Shown: piece by piece, positions 41,734-56,700 of the stretch
How positions within the stretch are numbered: position 1 is the stretch's first letter
Layout of the letters: each line of letters begins with the position of its first letter
DNA from: Setophaga petechia
Taxonomy: Eukaryota; Chordata; Aves; Passeriformes; Parulidae
DNA: 64,000 nt
Direction of reading: 5' to 3'
NCBI GenBank assembly: GCA_024362935.1
Contig: JANCRA010000010.1
Coordinates: 3,234,001 to 3,298,000 of the forward strand
The notes under the pieces: generated by a model
Told to the model about the DNA's origin: nothing
What the model saw: only the letters and a program-made list of their open reading frames with translations
The model's database searches: none
Made by a program: the position numbers and the translations under genes

Positions 41734-44700
41734 CTGCAAGGTCACCACAGGGAGAAATAAGTGAGAGCAACATGATGCTTCATTCTAACCTGTGGTTTAT
41801 GGATTTACAGTACTGGATGCTTGCTAAGTGTTTAAGTCTTACAGTTTACAGTAACAATTAAAAATTCAGTTCTGTTAGCTGGTTTGCATGCCTAATCATT
41901 TAAAAAAAAACCCAATCACACCACCCCCCAAAACCCCCAGCAAATCAAATATCCTTGGCTTGTTTTAGAGGACACAGCAGATAAAAAGCTTTTAGTAAAA
42001 ATTCCTACAAGAATTCCGACTCAAAGGCCATAAAGCCTAAACTGACTGCAAATTTACACCTATTTCCCAGGTGAGGAATTGAGACTAGGAAAGACTCTCT
42101 GAATTCACAATGCTTTAATTTGTGCTCAACTTGCACAGCACTGTCTGTCAAAAGTTTAGTAACTTGATCAAAATTTCACAATCTTACAGAAAAGCCCAAA
42201 ATTCAAATCAAGTTTTACACATTCACAGTCACTGGCTGAATCTTAAGTCCCAGTTTCTGCAATAAGAGCCTGTGGTTAATGCTACAAGAATCTATGGCTG
42301 AAGGGGAAGTTGCAGAATGTAAGCAATGGTAAATCCATAAAAAGAAAAAAATTCTTTGTATTCTTATTAAGAGGAGGATATGGAATTGAAAAATAGCGAA
42401 GATTGCTGATCAAGAGGTGGTGGACAGTCATTGAACTCTGCAAGAGCAGAGTGTGAGTCTTCTGGGTTTGAAATAAGTACATGAGAGTGAAAAATACTTC
42501 AGGAATGAGTGAGAACAGAATTAAAAATCTACTTTTGTAAAAGCAGAGTTCCAGATACATGCAATTCATTAGAACTCCTCAAAAAAAAAACCCAAAAAGC
42601 AAAACACAGCACAACTGACAACAGCTTACAATGGACAGCTCAAAACTTAAATAACTGCAAAGCTGGTGAAGGGAAAAGGCATCACAATGCAATTAAATAC
42701 AAACACAAAAAATCCAAGAAGCAGCAGCAGAAGTGTTTCAAAATGAACATGCGCTGCCCAGGCTGGTTACAGGAAGAGTGGAAGAACATCAGGAAATAAC
42801 ACCCTGCCATTAATTAGACCACAAACAGATGGTAAAGGGAAAGAATAAAACACAAATGCAGCAGAAAAAAAGTATCTTGTAAAACCATCCAAGAATATTG
42901 TTCACTGCACAGTCTGACACAGCCCTGGGAAAGAACCAGGAATAACAAATGAACAGTAAGACAAAGGAAACTGAAGAATTGTATTAGAAACAGATCCTTA
43001 AAGGAAGCAACAGAATTACAGAAGGAGCTGCAGGGCCCTGGGGACCCAGCAGAGGATGCATCACCATTATCCCACACCAGAACTGGAAGCAACCCCTGCC
43101 CTCAGGAGCCTCAGTGCTCCAGCAGCTCCAGGGAGAGTCTGCAGGAGCTGAGGGGAAAACATGGGCTTATTCCCACATTTCTGTGGAAAACAACAGCCTG
43201 GCACAGCTCCCACTTCCAAACAAAGGGAAGAGGGACTCAGTTGATACACCACAGGCTTTTTTACAGCCTCATGAACCAGGAAACCATCACTCAGAGCAGT
43301 GAGAGCCCCATTCTGGGCACAACTAACACTGCAGCAGGACCTTAAAATACAAATGACATCTCCAGGAGCAGAAGTGAAGCCTGCACTAAGGACCTTTGAA
43401 GAGAGGGACTGTGCAGGCACGATGCCTTTCCAGCACTGGGATTGCCAGCCTGCACACCAGAGACAAGAACTCTGCCCTCAGAACAGACACTAAAGGCTTG
43501 AGCTCCCTCCAGCTGTGCAGAGAATTCCTTTCACCCCTCCTCGTGGCCAGGGAAGCTGCTTCACTTTTCTTCCCCCAGCCTCACATTCTGTGTCTGCACA
43601 GAACCCAGAAAGCTCCAGCAACTCCTTTTTCTTGGCAGTTAACACTACCCCTAATCAAACTGCAGAAATTTGGGGTTTTTTAAGAGGCAAATCCAAAGTA
43701 TCTCCCTATGACCAAGCTGTCACTTCCCTTGGCTGCCACTGCTCTCCAGAGGGCTCTGCTTCACCAAACCCCACCTCACACCTCAGGCCATCTCCTCTCC
43801 AAGGTCCCAACCAAGTCCAGGCCCCTCAGCTCTTCCTTCGTGCAAGAGAACAGAACAGAATTAAAACTGAACAGACCAAGTGGTGGCTCAAAGAGGGGAA
43901 TCTGAGAGCTCACAGATCAAACAAGCACTTTTCTGTATTGATCTGGTGGTCATTAAAGAGACCTAAATGTGAAACAGGAGAGAGATAGCACAGAGGAACT
44001 GTCAAGAGAAGGAATCACAAAAACCCATGAAGGAAATAAGAGGACTCTAAATTTTTCCTGAATTTTAAAAAAGCAGAAAGGTGAAGACATCAATGAAACT
44101 TTACAGAATAAACCAAAATGTGAGTCTGGTAGCAAACTGGGGAAAGTAAATGGTATCTAAACAAAAAGATGGTATCTGAAGAAAAATATCAAGAAAAGGA
44201 AAGTAACTGTTCATTTGCTGAGAATACACAGCCAGGCTGCACAAAATTGCTATAACCACGAGGGTAGTTTAAAACAGCTGGGAGTGCTACAAAAGAAATT
44301 AAGTGTAAGATACACACTGGGGGCAGGTGACAAAAGAAATACATTGCAAAATGGGTCATGTAAGGGGAAAAAAGAACCAAAGAAAGAACAAACCAAGCAG
44401 GGAAAATAGAAGTCAGGTGATGTGTGAAAATATATGTATCTCTCTGGTTACTGTTTGGGTGTTGGCAATCAGTGTATTTTAGAGAGAAGATGAATGGTAC
44501 TGGAACAGGCACCAGAAGAACAAAAATATTCAGAGTCAGGAGAGGGAAGAAGGACGAGAAGGGTGAAGGGCAAGGGGGATGTGTGTCTGACAGGGCAGTG
44601 CTGCTGCAGGCTCACACACCTGGGGGGAAATGGCCAGGCCTCCCAGGGGATCCCCGTCCAGAATGTCAGTGCCAGCATTGTAAACAACGATGTCAGGCTT

Positions 44701-47700
44701 GAATTCATTCAGGGCTCCCTCCACGTGGGTCTGCACCTTCTGCAGGTACTCGGTGTCCTCTGTGCCCCACTCCAGCTCCACCTTGCGTTTTATGGCACCT
44801 GAGGGACAGCACAGCAAGCACTGCTCAATACACAAAGCATTGCTTTGAAAGGAAATGCACAATTTAGGTAAGCAGGTGAAAAAAGATTACATTTCTGGAA
44901 GCTCTCTCAATACATTGCATTTGCACAGAAACATGAATTAAAGAAAACTATTCAACTGCTTGTTTTCTCAGCAAATGTAAAGCACAATGACCTTGAAAAA
45001 ATTCCACTGAAGAGAGAAAATTAGAGGCAGGACAAAAAAATATAATCTCTAAATCTAATAAATAAAATCTAAATATAGATGCAAATGGAAAATGTTATTG
45101 AAAAACAGCTGATCTGCAAGTCCAGTTACCAATCAGCAGAGAAATTATAAAGAAAATTATTAACTTAAAAGTAACTTAAATAAAGTGTAAGGCAAAGAAA
45201 ACACTGAACTGCTATTGCAGAGGAAACAGCTGGGGGAAAAACAAGATAAATATCACTGAGAAATTATGAAGATGTTTTATTTTTATCACAACACTCAAAA
45301 CTTCACAGCAAGGGATCATGAATTTATGTGAACTGCTTTATGAATGTATAACAAGATTCAGCTTTGCCCCAAGCGTTTTCAATTTAATGTTCTTACCCTG
45401 TAATCCTACCAGAAGAGCAAATGTCAATTCTTAATTCAAATCAAATTATTTCTAATGCTTCTAATAAAGCAATAGAAATAGAAAATGAAGGTAAAGGAAA
45501 GAAACCCAAGGTTATGCAGTTGAATTTTGGGTGCTTTTATGGAGGGATGTGTGACTGAATTAATCAAAGCCATGCCAGAGCTGTTCCAAGGCATGACTTG
45601 CTCCTCACACTAAATGATGGGGAGTCTCACATCTTAAATATGGATTCAGCCCCCACCAAGTGTGCAAGAATGCCTTCAACACAGAATGACAACTCCCCTT
45701 GTGATTGCTGCCTTTTGTTCTGCTTTTTATCTTTGTTGAGCATCAGTGAAGCTTTTCTTTTTCATCCTGTTATTTTATATTGCATCAACACTAGTTTCAA
45801 AGATTTTTGCTTCTTTATGGTTCCTCAGAGTTTCAGCCTTTCCTGCTTACTCTTCAGGGAACCAGTGCCATTCCTCACCCCTCCTTCTCCTCCTAAGCCT
45901 GTGTAATTCCATGCTGCTTGGCCAGGGACTCAATATGCTTATGGCTTTACATTGGCAAGGTGAGCTGCTCCCTTTTCTCCCCTCCCTACTGAAGCCCATG
46001 GGGCAAAAAATGTGTTGAAGAGGTTCCTGCAATAAAACCTGGAAGAAACAGGCAGGAAGTCCAAGGAAACAGTGATCAACTGGGGTTTACCCTAAGGATT
46101 CAAAATCCTGTGTTCAAGCCTCTGCCCCTCTGCAAGGAGATTCCCCCTGTGATCCCAAATCTGCCTGGTCACCTATTGGAAAGGGTTTAAGGCACTTAGC
46201 CACAAAAATCCTATTTAGACATTCTTATGCAAAGTGCAAGGAGCTACATATTCACTGGCTCTGGCCCAGCCCTGTGCACCTCATCCTTCATCTGCAGCAA
46301 AGGTATGCTGGAATTCAGTGTGGTTCTGCAGCTCAGTGCTTCAGACTTGCTAACAAGGACTGACTCTGTTTTGGTCTTAATCCATCTGCTTAAATGCTGC
46401 CATGTGATACATGAATAAAAGGATGCTTTTCTTGGGGGAAAACCCCCCATATTTGCTTGCCATTTGTCTGCCTCCAGACATGGTGTGGTTCAAATGGTCA
46501 TTTTTCAGTTTAAAACCTTGAAGTACTAGAATTCTTAGTATCTTTACTAGTCAAAAGACACCAGTGAAATGCACTGCAACTAACTCTTGTCAAGAATTCA
46601 AATGAAGTAGGTTTTTCAGAACAACAGCATCACTGAAGGAATCCAACAGCAGAACAACTCCCCCAGCAACCCCTGACTCAGTGAACAAATTGAGCTTGTA
46701 GTAAATGACAGTGTAACAGAATCAAAGACCAAATAAACGTGGGGTTTTTGCATTCCAATTTAACCATTATCAAAGCCCCAGTAATTAATTGTGGCAGGCC
46801 ACAAGACACAACAGACACAACACAGCAGGGATAAACAAACCACAACCAAACCAAACCAAGCACCAGCTCTTAACGTGGGGATGACAGGGAAGAGGGAAGT
46901 CCCCATCCCTGCAGGGATTTAACAGCATGGATGTGGTTTTTAGGGACACTGGTCACGGGTGGCAGTGCTGGAGGAATGGTTGGACTCAACCTCAGAGGGA
47001 CTTTCCAACTTTAAATTCTATGGTTCTGTTCCAGGACTTGCTTTGCTTCCCACCCTGTGTAGGGGCCATGAGATTATAGTATGTATTGTATAGCTGGCCT
47101 CTCAGTAAAAGATCTATGTATTGTATAAGTGACCCTGCTCTGATTCTCGTTACTGTAAATGGGCTGCAGCTGTGATGCCCTTAATTGGGTGGCAGCTGTA
47201 GCCACATGAGAAGGTTTGGGATAAAAAGGGGTGGGCCAGTCAGAGAGAGCTTGGAGGAGCCCTGAAGAAGAAGCAGGAACATCACCCCTGTGAAGAGCTG
47301 CCTACAAGAAAATCATCGAGAAGGTATGAGACTTTAGAACTATGGTAACTACATATAATAACAACAACCCTGGGCCACATTCAGATGCAGATTGTTTCCT
47401 TCATGCCATTCTAACAAATTCTACTGGCAAGGCAACACCTGAATGTGTTATAACTTCACTCTCAAAAGAACAGGAAACCTTTTTACTCACTATCAGCTAA
47501 TCCTCTCATAAATGTAATAGAAGGAAAAGATGAAGTTCTAACAACTCTCTTCAAATCAAAGGATTATTCAGCTTGCTGCTCCAAGCTCTGGAATGGATTG
47601 CCAATAACATCCACTAACACCTCCCCACACCCTACACTCCAAAATGTCATTCTGAAGTGAGGGAAAACACCACAGCATGAACACTATTATGATAGATCAC

Positions 47701-50700
47701 AGTGACCAGTGAAAATGATGTGAAATTAAAAATAATTAAAAAAAAAGAAATCTAGATAACAGTGTTGCAAGGAAGCTTTGCAGTAAATAAAGAAATTAGG
47801 TAACAACACAGTAGGTCTGGAACATTTGGGAAGATGAATTCCAGTTATACTCACGTTTAGCAAAACCATCCCCTGGGTAAATATATCTATTGTAGGCATC
47901 CATGATATAAACCCGAGGATCATCCATAAAGTCTCTCTCATGGCCATTTCCCTGCAGGAAATTTACAGTTAGCTATTCCTAGTATGGCAACACAGAATTA
48001 AATACACTGTGAATTCTAGAGTAATTAACACTACAGAGGTTCTAATATTCCTAACTCCTGTGTCATTCTCTTATTTATAGTCCTGGAGATTATTTTGAGG
48101 TGTGCAGTTTTGGGGGGCTTGATGGGATCAGTGTGAAGACTGCAGGTATTACCACAAATAAAATCCTTGTCTCTCTGAAGGTAATTTGCATGGATCTCAT
48201 CACACATGTTAGAAAAATAAGCAAAAATCAGAAGCTAATTGTCCTCAAGAGCATAAAAAAGCAACTGTGACAACCAAACAGATCTATCATCTTCCAAACG
48301 TGCAAGAAAAAGTCACTTTCAACTGCTGCAGGAATACTGAATATTCTTATGTAAGAATTAATGAATAAATAAAGCAGACTGCAGCTTTCCTGATAACTCA
48401 AGCCTTGGTGAGGTAAGTATTCCCTGGAAAAATCACAAACAATAACAACCCAACAGTTTAACACCAGACATTCCCTACAAAAAATTGTACTGGGTGTGAA
48501 GAGGGATGCTCGAGAGAAAACTCAGGTTTGGAATAGTTCTCCCTCCCCATTTCTGAATTTAAATACTATTCTTTTGTCTCTCACTTATTTTCACTAATAT
48601 ATAAATCATTTTACCACAGCAATCACTAAGATAATTTTATTTAAATCAGTGTATCATAAAGGACCACAGCCCCTCTCCCTAGAATTTCACTTAAAAGTAC
48701 AGAAACAGACATTTCCATAGATACAGCTGCTGTAATTCAGTTTTTATGCTGACAAATGGCAACTCTATTTATTTCTTCAGCATCTTTGGTCCACAAATAA
48801 ACAGTTCATGCACACAAGCCTAGGAAGATGAAAGCTTCTGGGGGAACCATTTCCTTATGAGAGGTGAAACTCAGCACTGCACTAAGAATTGAAACAGTCA
48901 CAAGATGAGAATATCTGCATCCTTAAACAGGATCTGCTGAGCTACTTCTGATACCTCTCATTCCCCAAGAAAGGAACCAACAGGTGTTTTAATGTGCACA
49001 CTGAGACCACCAGCACATCTGAAAACCAAAATACATTTCAAGAGTTTTTCAAAACCACACCATCCCCATGTAGCACAAAACAAATCCACAGCCTGGCAGA
49101 GAGGCTGAAGAGAACCATGAACACCAAACACCTTTCTGCTGCACCACCTGTGTCCTGCTATCATGGTGATTTTAGGACACATAAGAGAAATGAGACAAGA
49201 TTAAAAACTTGCAGCCATTAGGCTTCCTCAGTGCCACAGAACTGTGTAAAAATGGTTTCTTTAGACATAATAAATCACCTGAAATGCCTCAGGTTGGACA
49301 CCACTTTGGTGCATTAACTGCCTTTCTAAAAATACCATCTGTGACCCCTCAGGATTTATTTTGCAAATCCCACCAAAGCTGAGATTTGATCTCGGTGCCA
49401 CAGTAAATCACTCCACCAGGTGAAGAGGGATGGATCCTTTACTTCATTAGCTTGAAGCTAGGCTTAAAATTAAACCACTGAAGGTCAAATCCCTCCCCTG
49501 CAGAGGCTGCTGCAGTGACCAGGCGTTGGGAACCAGCCGGGATTGTGTCTGGAGATTTCCTGGCTTCCCACAGGACTGCAACGCAGCAAGGTTTGTCATG
49601 CAGCCACATGATGGAGCTGCAACTCAGGTTAATTTTATTAAACTGGCTTAAGAGCCTTTTGGGCCATAAAATAGCTGAAGAATCAACTCCTCACAGTTTT
49701 TCATCATCTCTGATTAACTTTGTATTCTGTGATTTTATGTTTGTATTAAAAAAATGTATTTATCACACACTTTTATTTTAAACAAAACATCCACAGCACC
49801 GAATACAAGTAAACTACTCACCTGATGGGCATCCAGATCAATAATTGTGGCTCTAGACACTCCTTGTACTCTCTCAAATAAGAACTGGATATATAAGCAA
49901 GGAAAAACATGGAAAAATTTATGAAGTTAGGTGACAGATTGAAATGGAAGCTCTAAGATTGCACAGTGCATGACTGTTGGAATTTGAATGTAGGGCACAT
50001 CTATTTGCTTCAGTCACCAAATAAACTGAGACATGATTCTCATACATTTAATGTAAACATCTCGTTATTTGACATAAAAAGGTAATTTTTGTTACAATAA
50101 AAATCCTATACATTTCCACCAGATAAAAGGAAGAGGCCAGGCCCACTGAGGGATCACAGAGCTCATGGTGACAGCATCCAACTGCAACAGCCTAAAATTC
50201 AGTGTTTAGGAAAAGCTGCTGTAAGGGCTGCGTGCCTTAGAGCCACTTCTAGTGACAGAATTAATTTCTTATTCTGTCTGGGAACAAAAAAATGGCTTTT
50301 ACTTCTTTAAGTCTTAACTTTGCTGCTAAGTCACCATCTTTAATACAGACATAGTAAAACCCAAAGATTTTGTACAAACTGTCACCCACTATAATTTCTC
50401 AATCTGTATTTTAATGGTAGGTGAAAAAAGAACACCGTGGATTACTTTTCTGCAAATTGTCATGTACAGAAATTAGGATGTTATGTCACATGGTGTGCTG
50501 CAATCATTAGAGCTCTTTAGTGTTTGATTATTACTGATACTTTATAAATATTCTAGTATACAAATATACCATAGCTCATTTGATAAAAATAAGCCCTAAT
50601 TGCAGAAGGCTCTTACTTCAGTCATTCAACAGCTAAATACCAAATGCATTCATTCCCATTTGGTGACTATTTTGGAGTCATTCACATTTTTATTCATAAA

Positions 50701-53700
50701 TCTGAACCAGTCTGAGCCCTGTACGGTGCAGTGTGATTCAGAAAGGGGATTTTTGTCTCTGCATTTGTCTTGACTGTCACCACTGAAATCAATGTGGAAT
50801 GCTCAGGTTCACCTGCAAAGCCAGGAGAATTATCACTGAGGATATTAGAAATCCATCTGGTTTGATTTGGAGTGGTTTTTGCAAGACAACATTATCAATG
50901 CAATTACAGCGATGCCTATTTACATTGATAATTCTGACCCCTGCAACTCTTCCCTTCCACTTTGCAACTCTCCATATCCCCATTCCTGCCCATCTGGAAA
51001 TAGCCTCATTTTCTCCTATTAAGATGTAAATTAGTTTTTAGGAATTCACATGGATTTCTCCTCCATTTGCAGAAACAGCACAAGGCAGTGGTTTAAGAGC
51101 AGTTCTTACCTTGATGGCCAGCGTGATGTCAGCATATGCACAAAATCCTCCCCCTTTGTCACTGGAGCAGTGATGGAAACCACCCCCTGAACAGAAAAGT
51201 TGAAGGGATGAAAAGCTACAAACTAAACAAAAGCCAGATACTAAAAACATTGATGAGCTTTGCAAAGAGATGTAAATGAAAACATTCAGATGCTCTTAAT
51301 ACATTCTTTATGGTATCACCGAATTTGTACTCACCCACGTTGATGGCCCAGCCTCTATCCACAGCAAGCTTTCCTGCCTTAAAAAGAAAATACAGTTGGA
51401 ATTCCATAAATGAATGAGGCAACAGTTAATTTCTGCTTCCACCCCAAACCACTCCTGGCATTCCAATAGGCCCGTGGAATTTTCAGATCTTTTGCCACTG
51501 AACCAGATCCCCGAGTACAACCCTTAACAAAAATACCCTCAGCATAAGGAGCTGGAAGAGTATTTGCTATTCATCTGGATTTCCTTCTCTGGCAGCTGGA
51601 AAAGGGAAAGAGCAGTGCTGGGAAAAGTAAAATATGGCAAAGAAGCTCCTGATGTCCTTCCTGTTCATGCACTGATAGAGGAATGTAAGCTCAAAATCCT
51701 GGAACACAGACATAAAAAACCACAGTTCCAGCTGGGGATGGGACCAGACAAGTGCTCTAGTGTGAAGTGTCCTGGTACTTCTTCTACTTTTTAAAGGATA
51801 GAACATGCAGGGTATAGATTCTTATTGCTCTTTTCCCCTCCAGTACAAGAAAACTGTGCCTGTATCTCTCCTTTGAACTCAAGTGACATTCAGGGAGGGG
51901 AGAGTATTGACAGAAAAGAGATACACAAGGCTTAAATTATGGAATTTTAACTGAGAATCCTGATTATTTTGGCCAGGAAAAGTCATACAAGCATTTAAGT
52001 GCAGCATTGCTTAACTGGTCTGTTAAAAGTAATATTACTTTAAGATATTCCTAGTTACAAGCAAAAGAAAAGATGGGGAGAGAAAACATTTAAAAATTGA
52101 TTATTTTTTGTCTGTAATCATGGAAAGAAAAAATTACACATCATATCCAAAATGAAGTTTGGACAGTTATGAAGTCTTTATAACCACTATTTACATTTGA
52201 GTGGTTTTAATTCAGTACTAGGACAACAATTGGCATGTAAACATGATCCTGCTACGATCATGCAAATTTACACAAATTAGATCTTGGGGAAAGATTGCAG
52301 TTTCTGAACTATAAAACACATTAAGTCCCAGGGAGAACACATTATCTGCAATTTATCACACTTCCTAGGGATTCCTCACCAAAACCCAATCTTCCCATAT
52401 TGCTAAAATATCATTAAAAAGTAGAGAAACTCAACAGGAATTTTTGTAATAAACAGGCCCATCAGGAATAGCAGAAAATTGCACTTCTGACTTGTACTGT
52501 ACAAATTTTATTGTCTGATGAATTAAAATTGCTTTTAAAGTACATTCCTATTTCCCCACAATGAAAAAAAAAAAAGAAAAAAGGTAAAAAAACCAGCACA
52601 TGGCCTCAAGATGAACCCCAAAGTTCCCAGGAGTGGCATCTGTGTTTCAGAAGCCATGAGAAAAACCAGACCATTGGTAGGTGCCTCCTCTACCTGAGCA
52701 CATTTCTAACTGGTGAACACACACCTGGGAGTTAAAGATAGCACAAGCACAGTGAAAAAATATAAGCAAAGCAGAGAAAAGTATTGCCTAGCTGGAAGCA
52801 AGCTGAAAGAGGCTTCACACACACTGAGCTCTTGTCAAGAATATCCAAGGAAAAGCATCAGGAAGCTCTAAACTCTTCCCAAGTTCCTCTCTCAGACCAC
52901 TGCCTTCATTCCTGTGACAATCTTGCAGTGACACCATGGCTGTAATGAGAGCAAACTCTGCAGGTCCCTGCTCAGCAGGACTTGCTCTGAGTGACAACCA
53001 AATATTTTTAAGCACCTTGAACTACATGAAATTCTTTCTCCCTCTTCCTCCCCATCTCTGCTTTTGCCAGTTCATGCCTACTGGAGGAGGCAGCACTTTT
53101 GTTACCTGGCCTATCACCATAATCCAATACATCTAAAGACTTATCCAGAGCCCAGCAGGTTCTTTCAGAATTCAAATCGTTAAATTGTCCTATTAAAAAG
53201 TTGGTTTAACTTTTGTATTTCCCAGCCTAACTCACCTTAGACATCTGGGAGCTGCAATAAACCTTGTTCCTCCATCTGGCATGGCAGCGCTGTCCAAGGC
53301 TGACAGTTACAGAAGTTACAGAACCACCACAACTCCCAGATTTACAGTGTTTGATGAACAAATTTAAACATGAGAAAAGTGCATCAAGAGCACCTTACCA
53401 TTATTGTTCCTCCTGTCTGGGTTCGTAGAGGTTTCAGAACTTTTCTCTGAACAATGAAGTTGGGAAGAAAGGCAACTGGTGGAATTTCTGTGATTGTAGC
53501 CACAACAAATGACCACTGCAAAGGGGAAAAAGAGAGCTCCAATTAATGTATTGTGGTTGGATGATGACACTTAGCTCTCTCATTAGTTGTTACTTACTGA
53601 AAAGGTGCTCACAGGTCCTTAGGAAGGGTTTCATTATTTTTAGATGAAAGTGACCACACAAGTTCTTATTTGTGACCTCTAAATAGGTTCATCCTCAAGT

Positions 53701-56700
53701 TTTTACCTATGAGAATCATCACTTTCCAGATTTTAGTATCAAAATGTATCAAATCAGCAAGTTTTCAGGAAGGCAGTATTTCAGAAAATATAATATCCTT
53801 CAAATTGGGAGGAAGAATTGTAAAATGCCCTTCGGCTACACTTGATATATTGTTCAAACCTAAAATATCTATTCCTGTGTGGAACCAAAAGGATACACCA
53901 AGGAGAAAGCAAACACAAACAAACAGACAACTAAGAAGTTCAAACACTTAAGTGAACACACAGTACAAACTTTAGCATAGAGAACTGATTAAAATTTATT
54001 TAGCATATTAAACACTTCTGGAAAATGTTTCAAGGAAACAATTTGTTCAAAAGTCTTCAAGGTTAGAACACAAAAATATTTGCAATATGCAAATGCTTTT
54101 TTTTTGCAAACACATTGATTACTTCAAAGAACTTCCACTAACACTGCTACTAGTGATAACACTGCTAAATATATTTCAAAGCCTAAGTCACAAGCAAGAA
54201 TATACCTGCCCAACCAGTACTGACACACTGAGGGACTGAGGATTAGGACTTGCCACCATGTACAAAGAGTCTGAACAGATCCTATTTTCTGCAGCATTAT
54301 GAACTGTAAGGAGACTGAGGGCATTGGCTGCCCCATTCCTGAGCTCTTCACAGCTGGCAGCATGCACAGGTGGGCAATTTGAACCAAAGGCAATCACATC
54401 CCCGTCTCAGGGTCCTCTGATGCTCAAAATAACTTTCCAGTTAGCAATATTTCAATTACCAGGTACTACTGGGTGGGTGAAGGGGTGGCACTGTTCATGC
54501 AGTGCCTAAGTCCTAACAATATTTTACCCACAGCTAATTTCAAAATCTCTCTACTTTTATATTTGCAAGACATTATTCTGTTACCATCTTATCAGCTGTC
54601 CATCACAAGGTGCTTTAATTATTTTTTAGTACAGGCAATCTTGATAAAGCCCCTTTGCAAGACATTTTAGCTTTTGAACAAACGCATTATTAAAAACTAT
54701 ATTCAATCCTGTTGTTCTAAAATGGAAATGAAAAGGTCACATTTGGATAAAAAATAAATTTTACCTCAAACGCGAATGATAATCACAGAGAAAGTTTTAA
54801 CAAAGTTTAAAGTAAGATTAATGTCAACAGAGAGAAGTGGGAGCAACCATGACTCAAAGCAGCAATTATGCAGCTGCAGGTTTTTAGGTGGAGGTGAGCA
54901 GTCCAGGTGTGGTGGGAGCTCTGGCCCCCAGGCTCGCTGGTCACAGCTGGGGCCATTCCTGCTGCCACTCGCTGCCCACACCTGGGCCTGAACCCAGCAC
55001 AGGGGGAGTCACCAACGGGGAGCAAAGTCTGGGGGTTCAAGAAGGCAGCTACAGGTGAAGGACAATGCCTCTCCACTTAGTAACTGAAAATCTGTGGAAT
55101 GTTTTATGCATTTTTCTTCAATGTGCTGGTTTTGTTTTCCAGTATTCACCACAACAAATTCCCAGACCAGCTTCATCCTCAGCACTTGCATTTCAGTGTT
55201 TGCTCACGTTTGTTACCATAGAACTTCTCATGAAAAAAATGGGAAAAGCACAGTCAGAAACTGGCTCTAACCTCACTGCCTACCTCCTTCCCAAAGGTCA
55301 GAATGCTGACACACCAGAAATTCACTATTTTACATAACATAGAGGAAGACAGCAAGTGGAAAAGTACTGCAAGCAAACTACCACAGTCCAGTCATTACCC
55401 CGGAGATCTAAATTCTTCAGAGGAATAACTGAGGGGGAATTGCCTCAACTCAAAAGGCCAGACTTCGTTGTGAGGACTCAGCAGGGAAACAGGGAGACCC
55501 TTCCTGCTAACACAGACCTCATTTCCAGTACCTTGTGCACACCTTTTTGTTTCTCTTCTGCCAATGCTCAGCTGGCCTTTCAGCTGCTGCTAAGACACCA
55601 ATCACCACCTACTCTTGCAAGTGTAGGCAATTTCCTACCAAATTCATGTTCAGATTTTAAATGAACACTCCAGTGATCCATTATTTTAGGAGACCTGGGC
55701 ATTCTGAAAAAGGCAAGCAACTTTGTAGTCTTTCCAGCTGATCTAATATAAAACTATACCATTTATACCTATTTGTCTGGATTTAAAAGGAAAATAGCAC
55801 AGTAGACTTTGGATAAGGCAATAAAGAGCTTTCACAGAGCTTTTTCATGTCTAGGACATTATTGTGCTTTTGCAACTAAGCACTTTTATCTTTGCTGCTT
55901 GGCAGGAATCTGCTGGTGCAACCACTACAACACCTTCCAGTTGCTACATTTACAGGAAATATTCTCTCAAGAATAGGGGGAGAGGAGACACCCAGTTAAT
56001 CCCATCTGGATACACACAACAGTGCTGGTCTTGGCCACAAGACACAAGTTATACAAGTGAAACCATCCCATAGGTACTAAAAATATTATTATGGCATTCC
56101 AATCTGAGCTATGCACATTAAACCCTGCTTCAAAGAAGTGATTCAGGAAAAAGAGGTGGGCGGTTCTATGGAATTAAAAGTTCAATATCCAGAATAACTG
56201 CAATAATATCAAATCTAATGGTGCATGAAATTGCATGTAACTTCATGGTACAGAATGAAGAAGCATAAGAGAACTCAGGAAAGCAGTTAAGAGTGAAAAA
56301 GTTCACACAAATAACAGATCATTTATACAGAAAAATAAAACATTCCAGAAACAGCAATCCGAATACTCTTCCACTGTGGAAGGGCATGGGTGACTCAAAA
56401 TAACTTCTTTTGAATTATGAAATGGAAGAGTTCTTTTTTCTTACAAATCTATTTTCTGCCCTCCAAGCAGAGTTGCCAAGTCAAAGTAATTCACCTGCAC
56501 TCATCTATTACCCAATTCCACCCACAGATGACTGGGTAGATTCAGAACCAGAAATCTCACATGTTTATGCTTTAGAGTTACACTGAAGTTAAACAAACTC
56601 GTGTTTCCTTTAGAAACATACAAGGAATGTTCTTCATCCCCCCTGCGGTCCTGTGTGAGCTGGCTCTGGAAACCTTCACAACAGATAATGTGTTTGGCTA

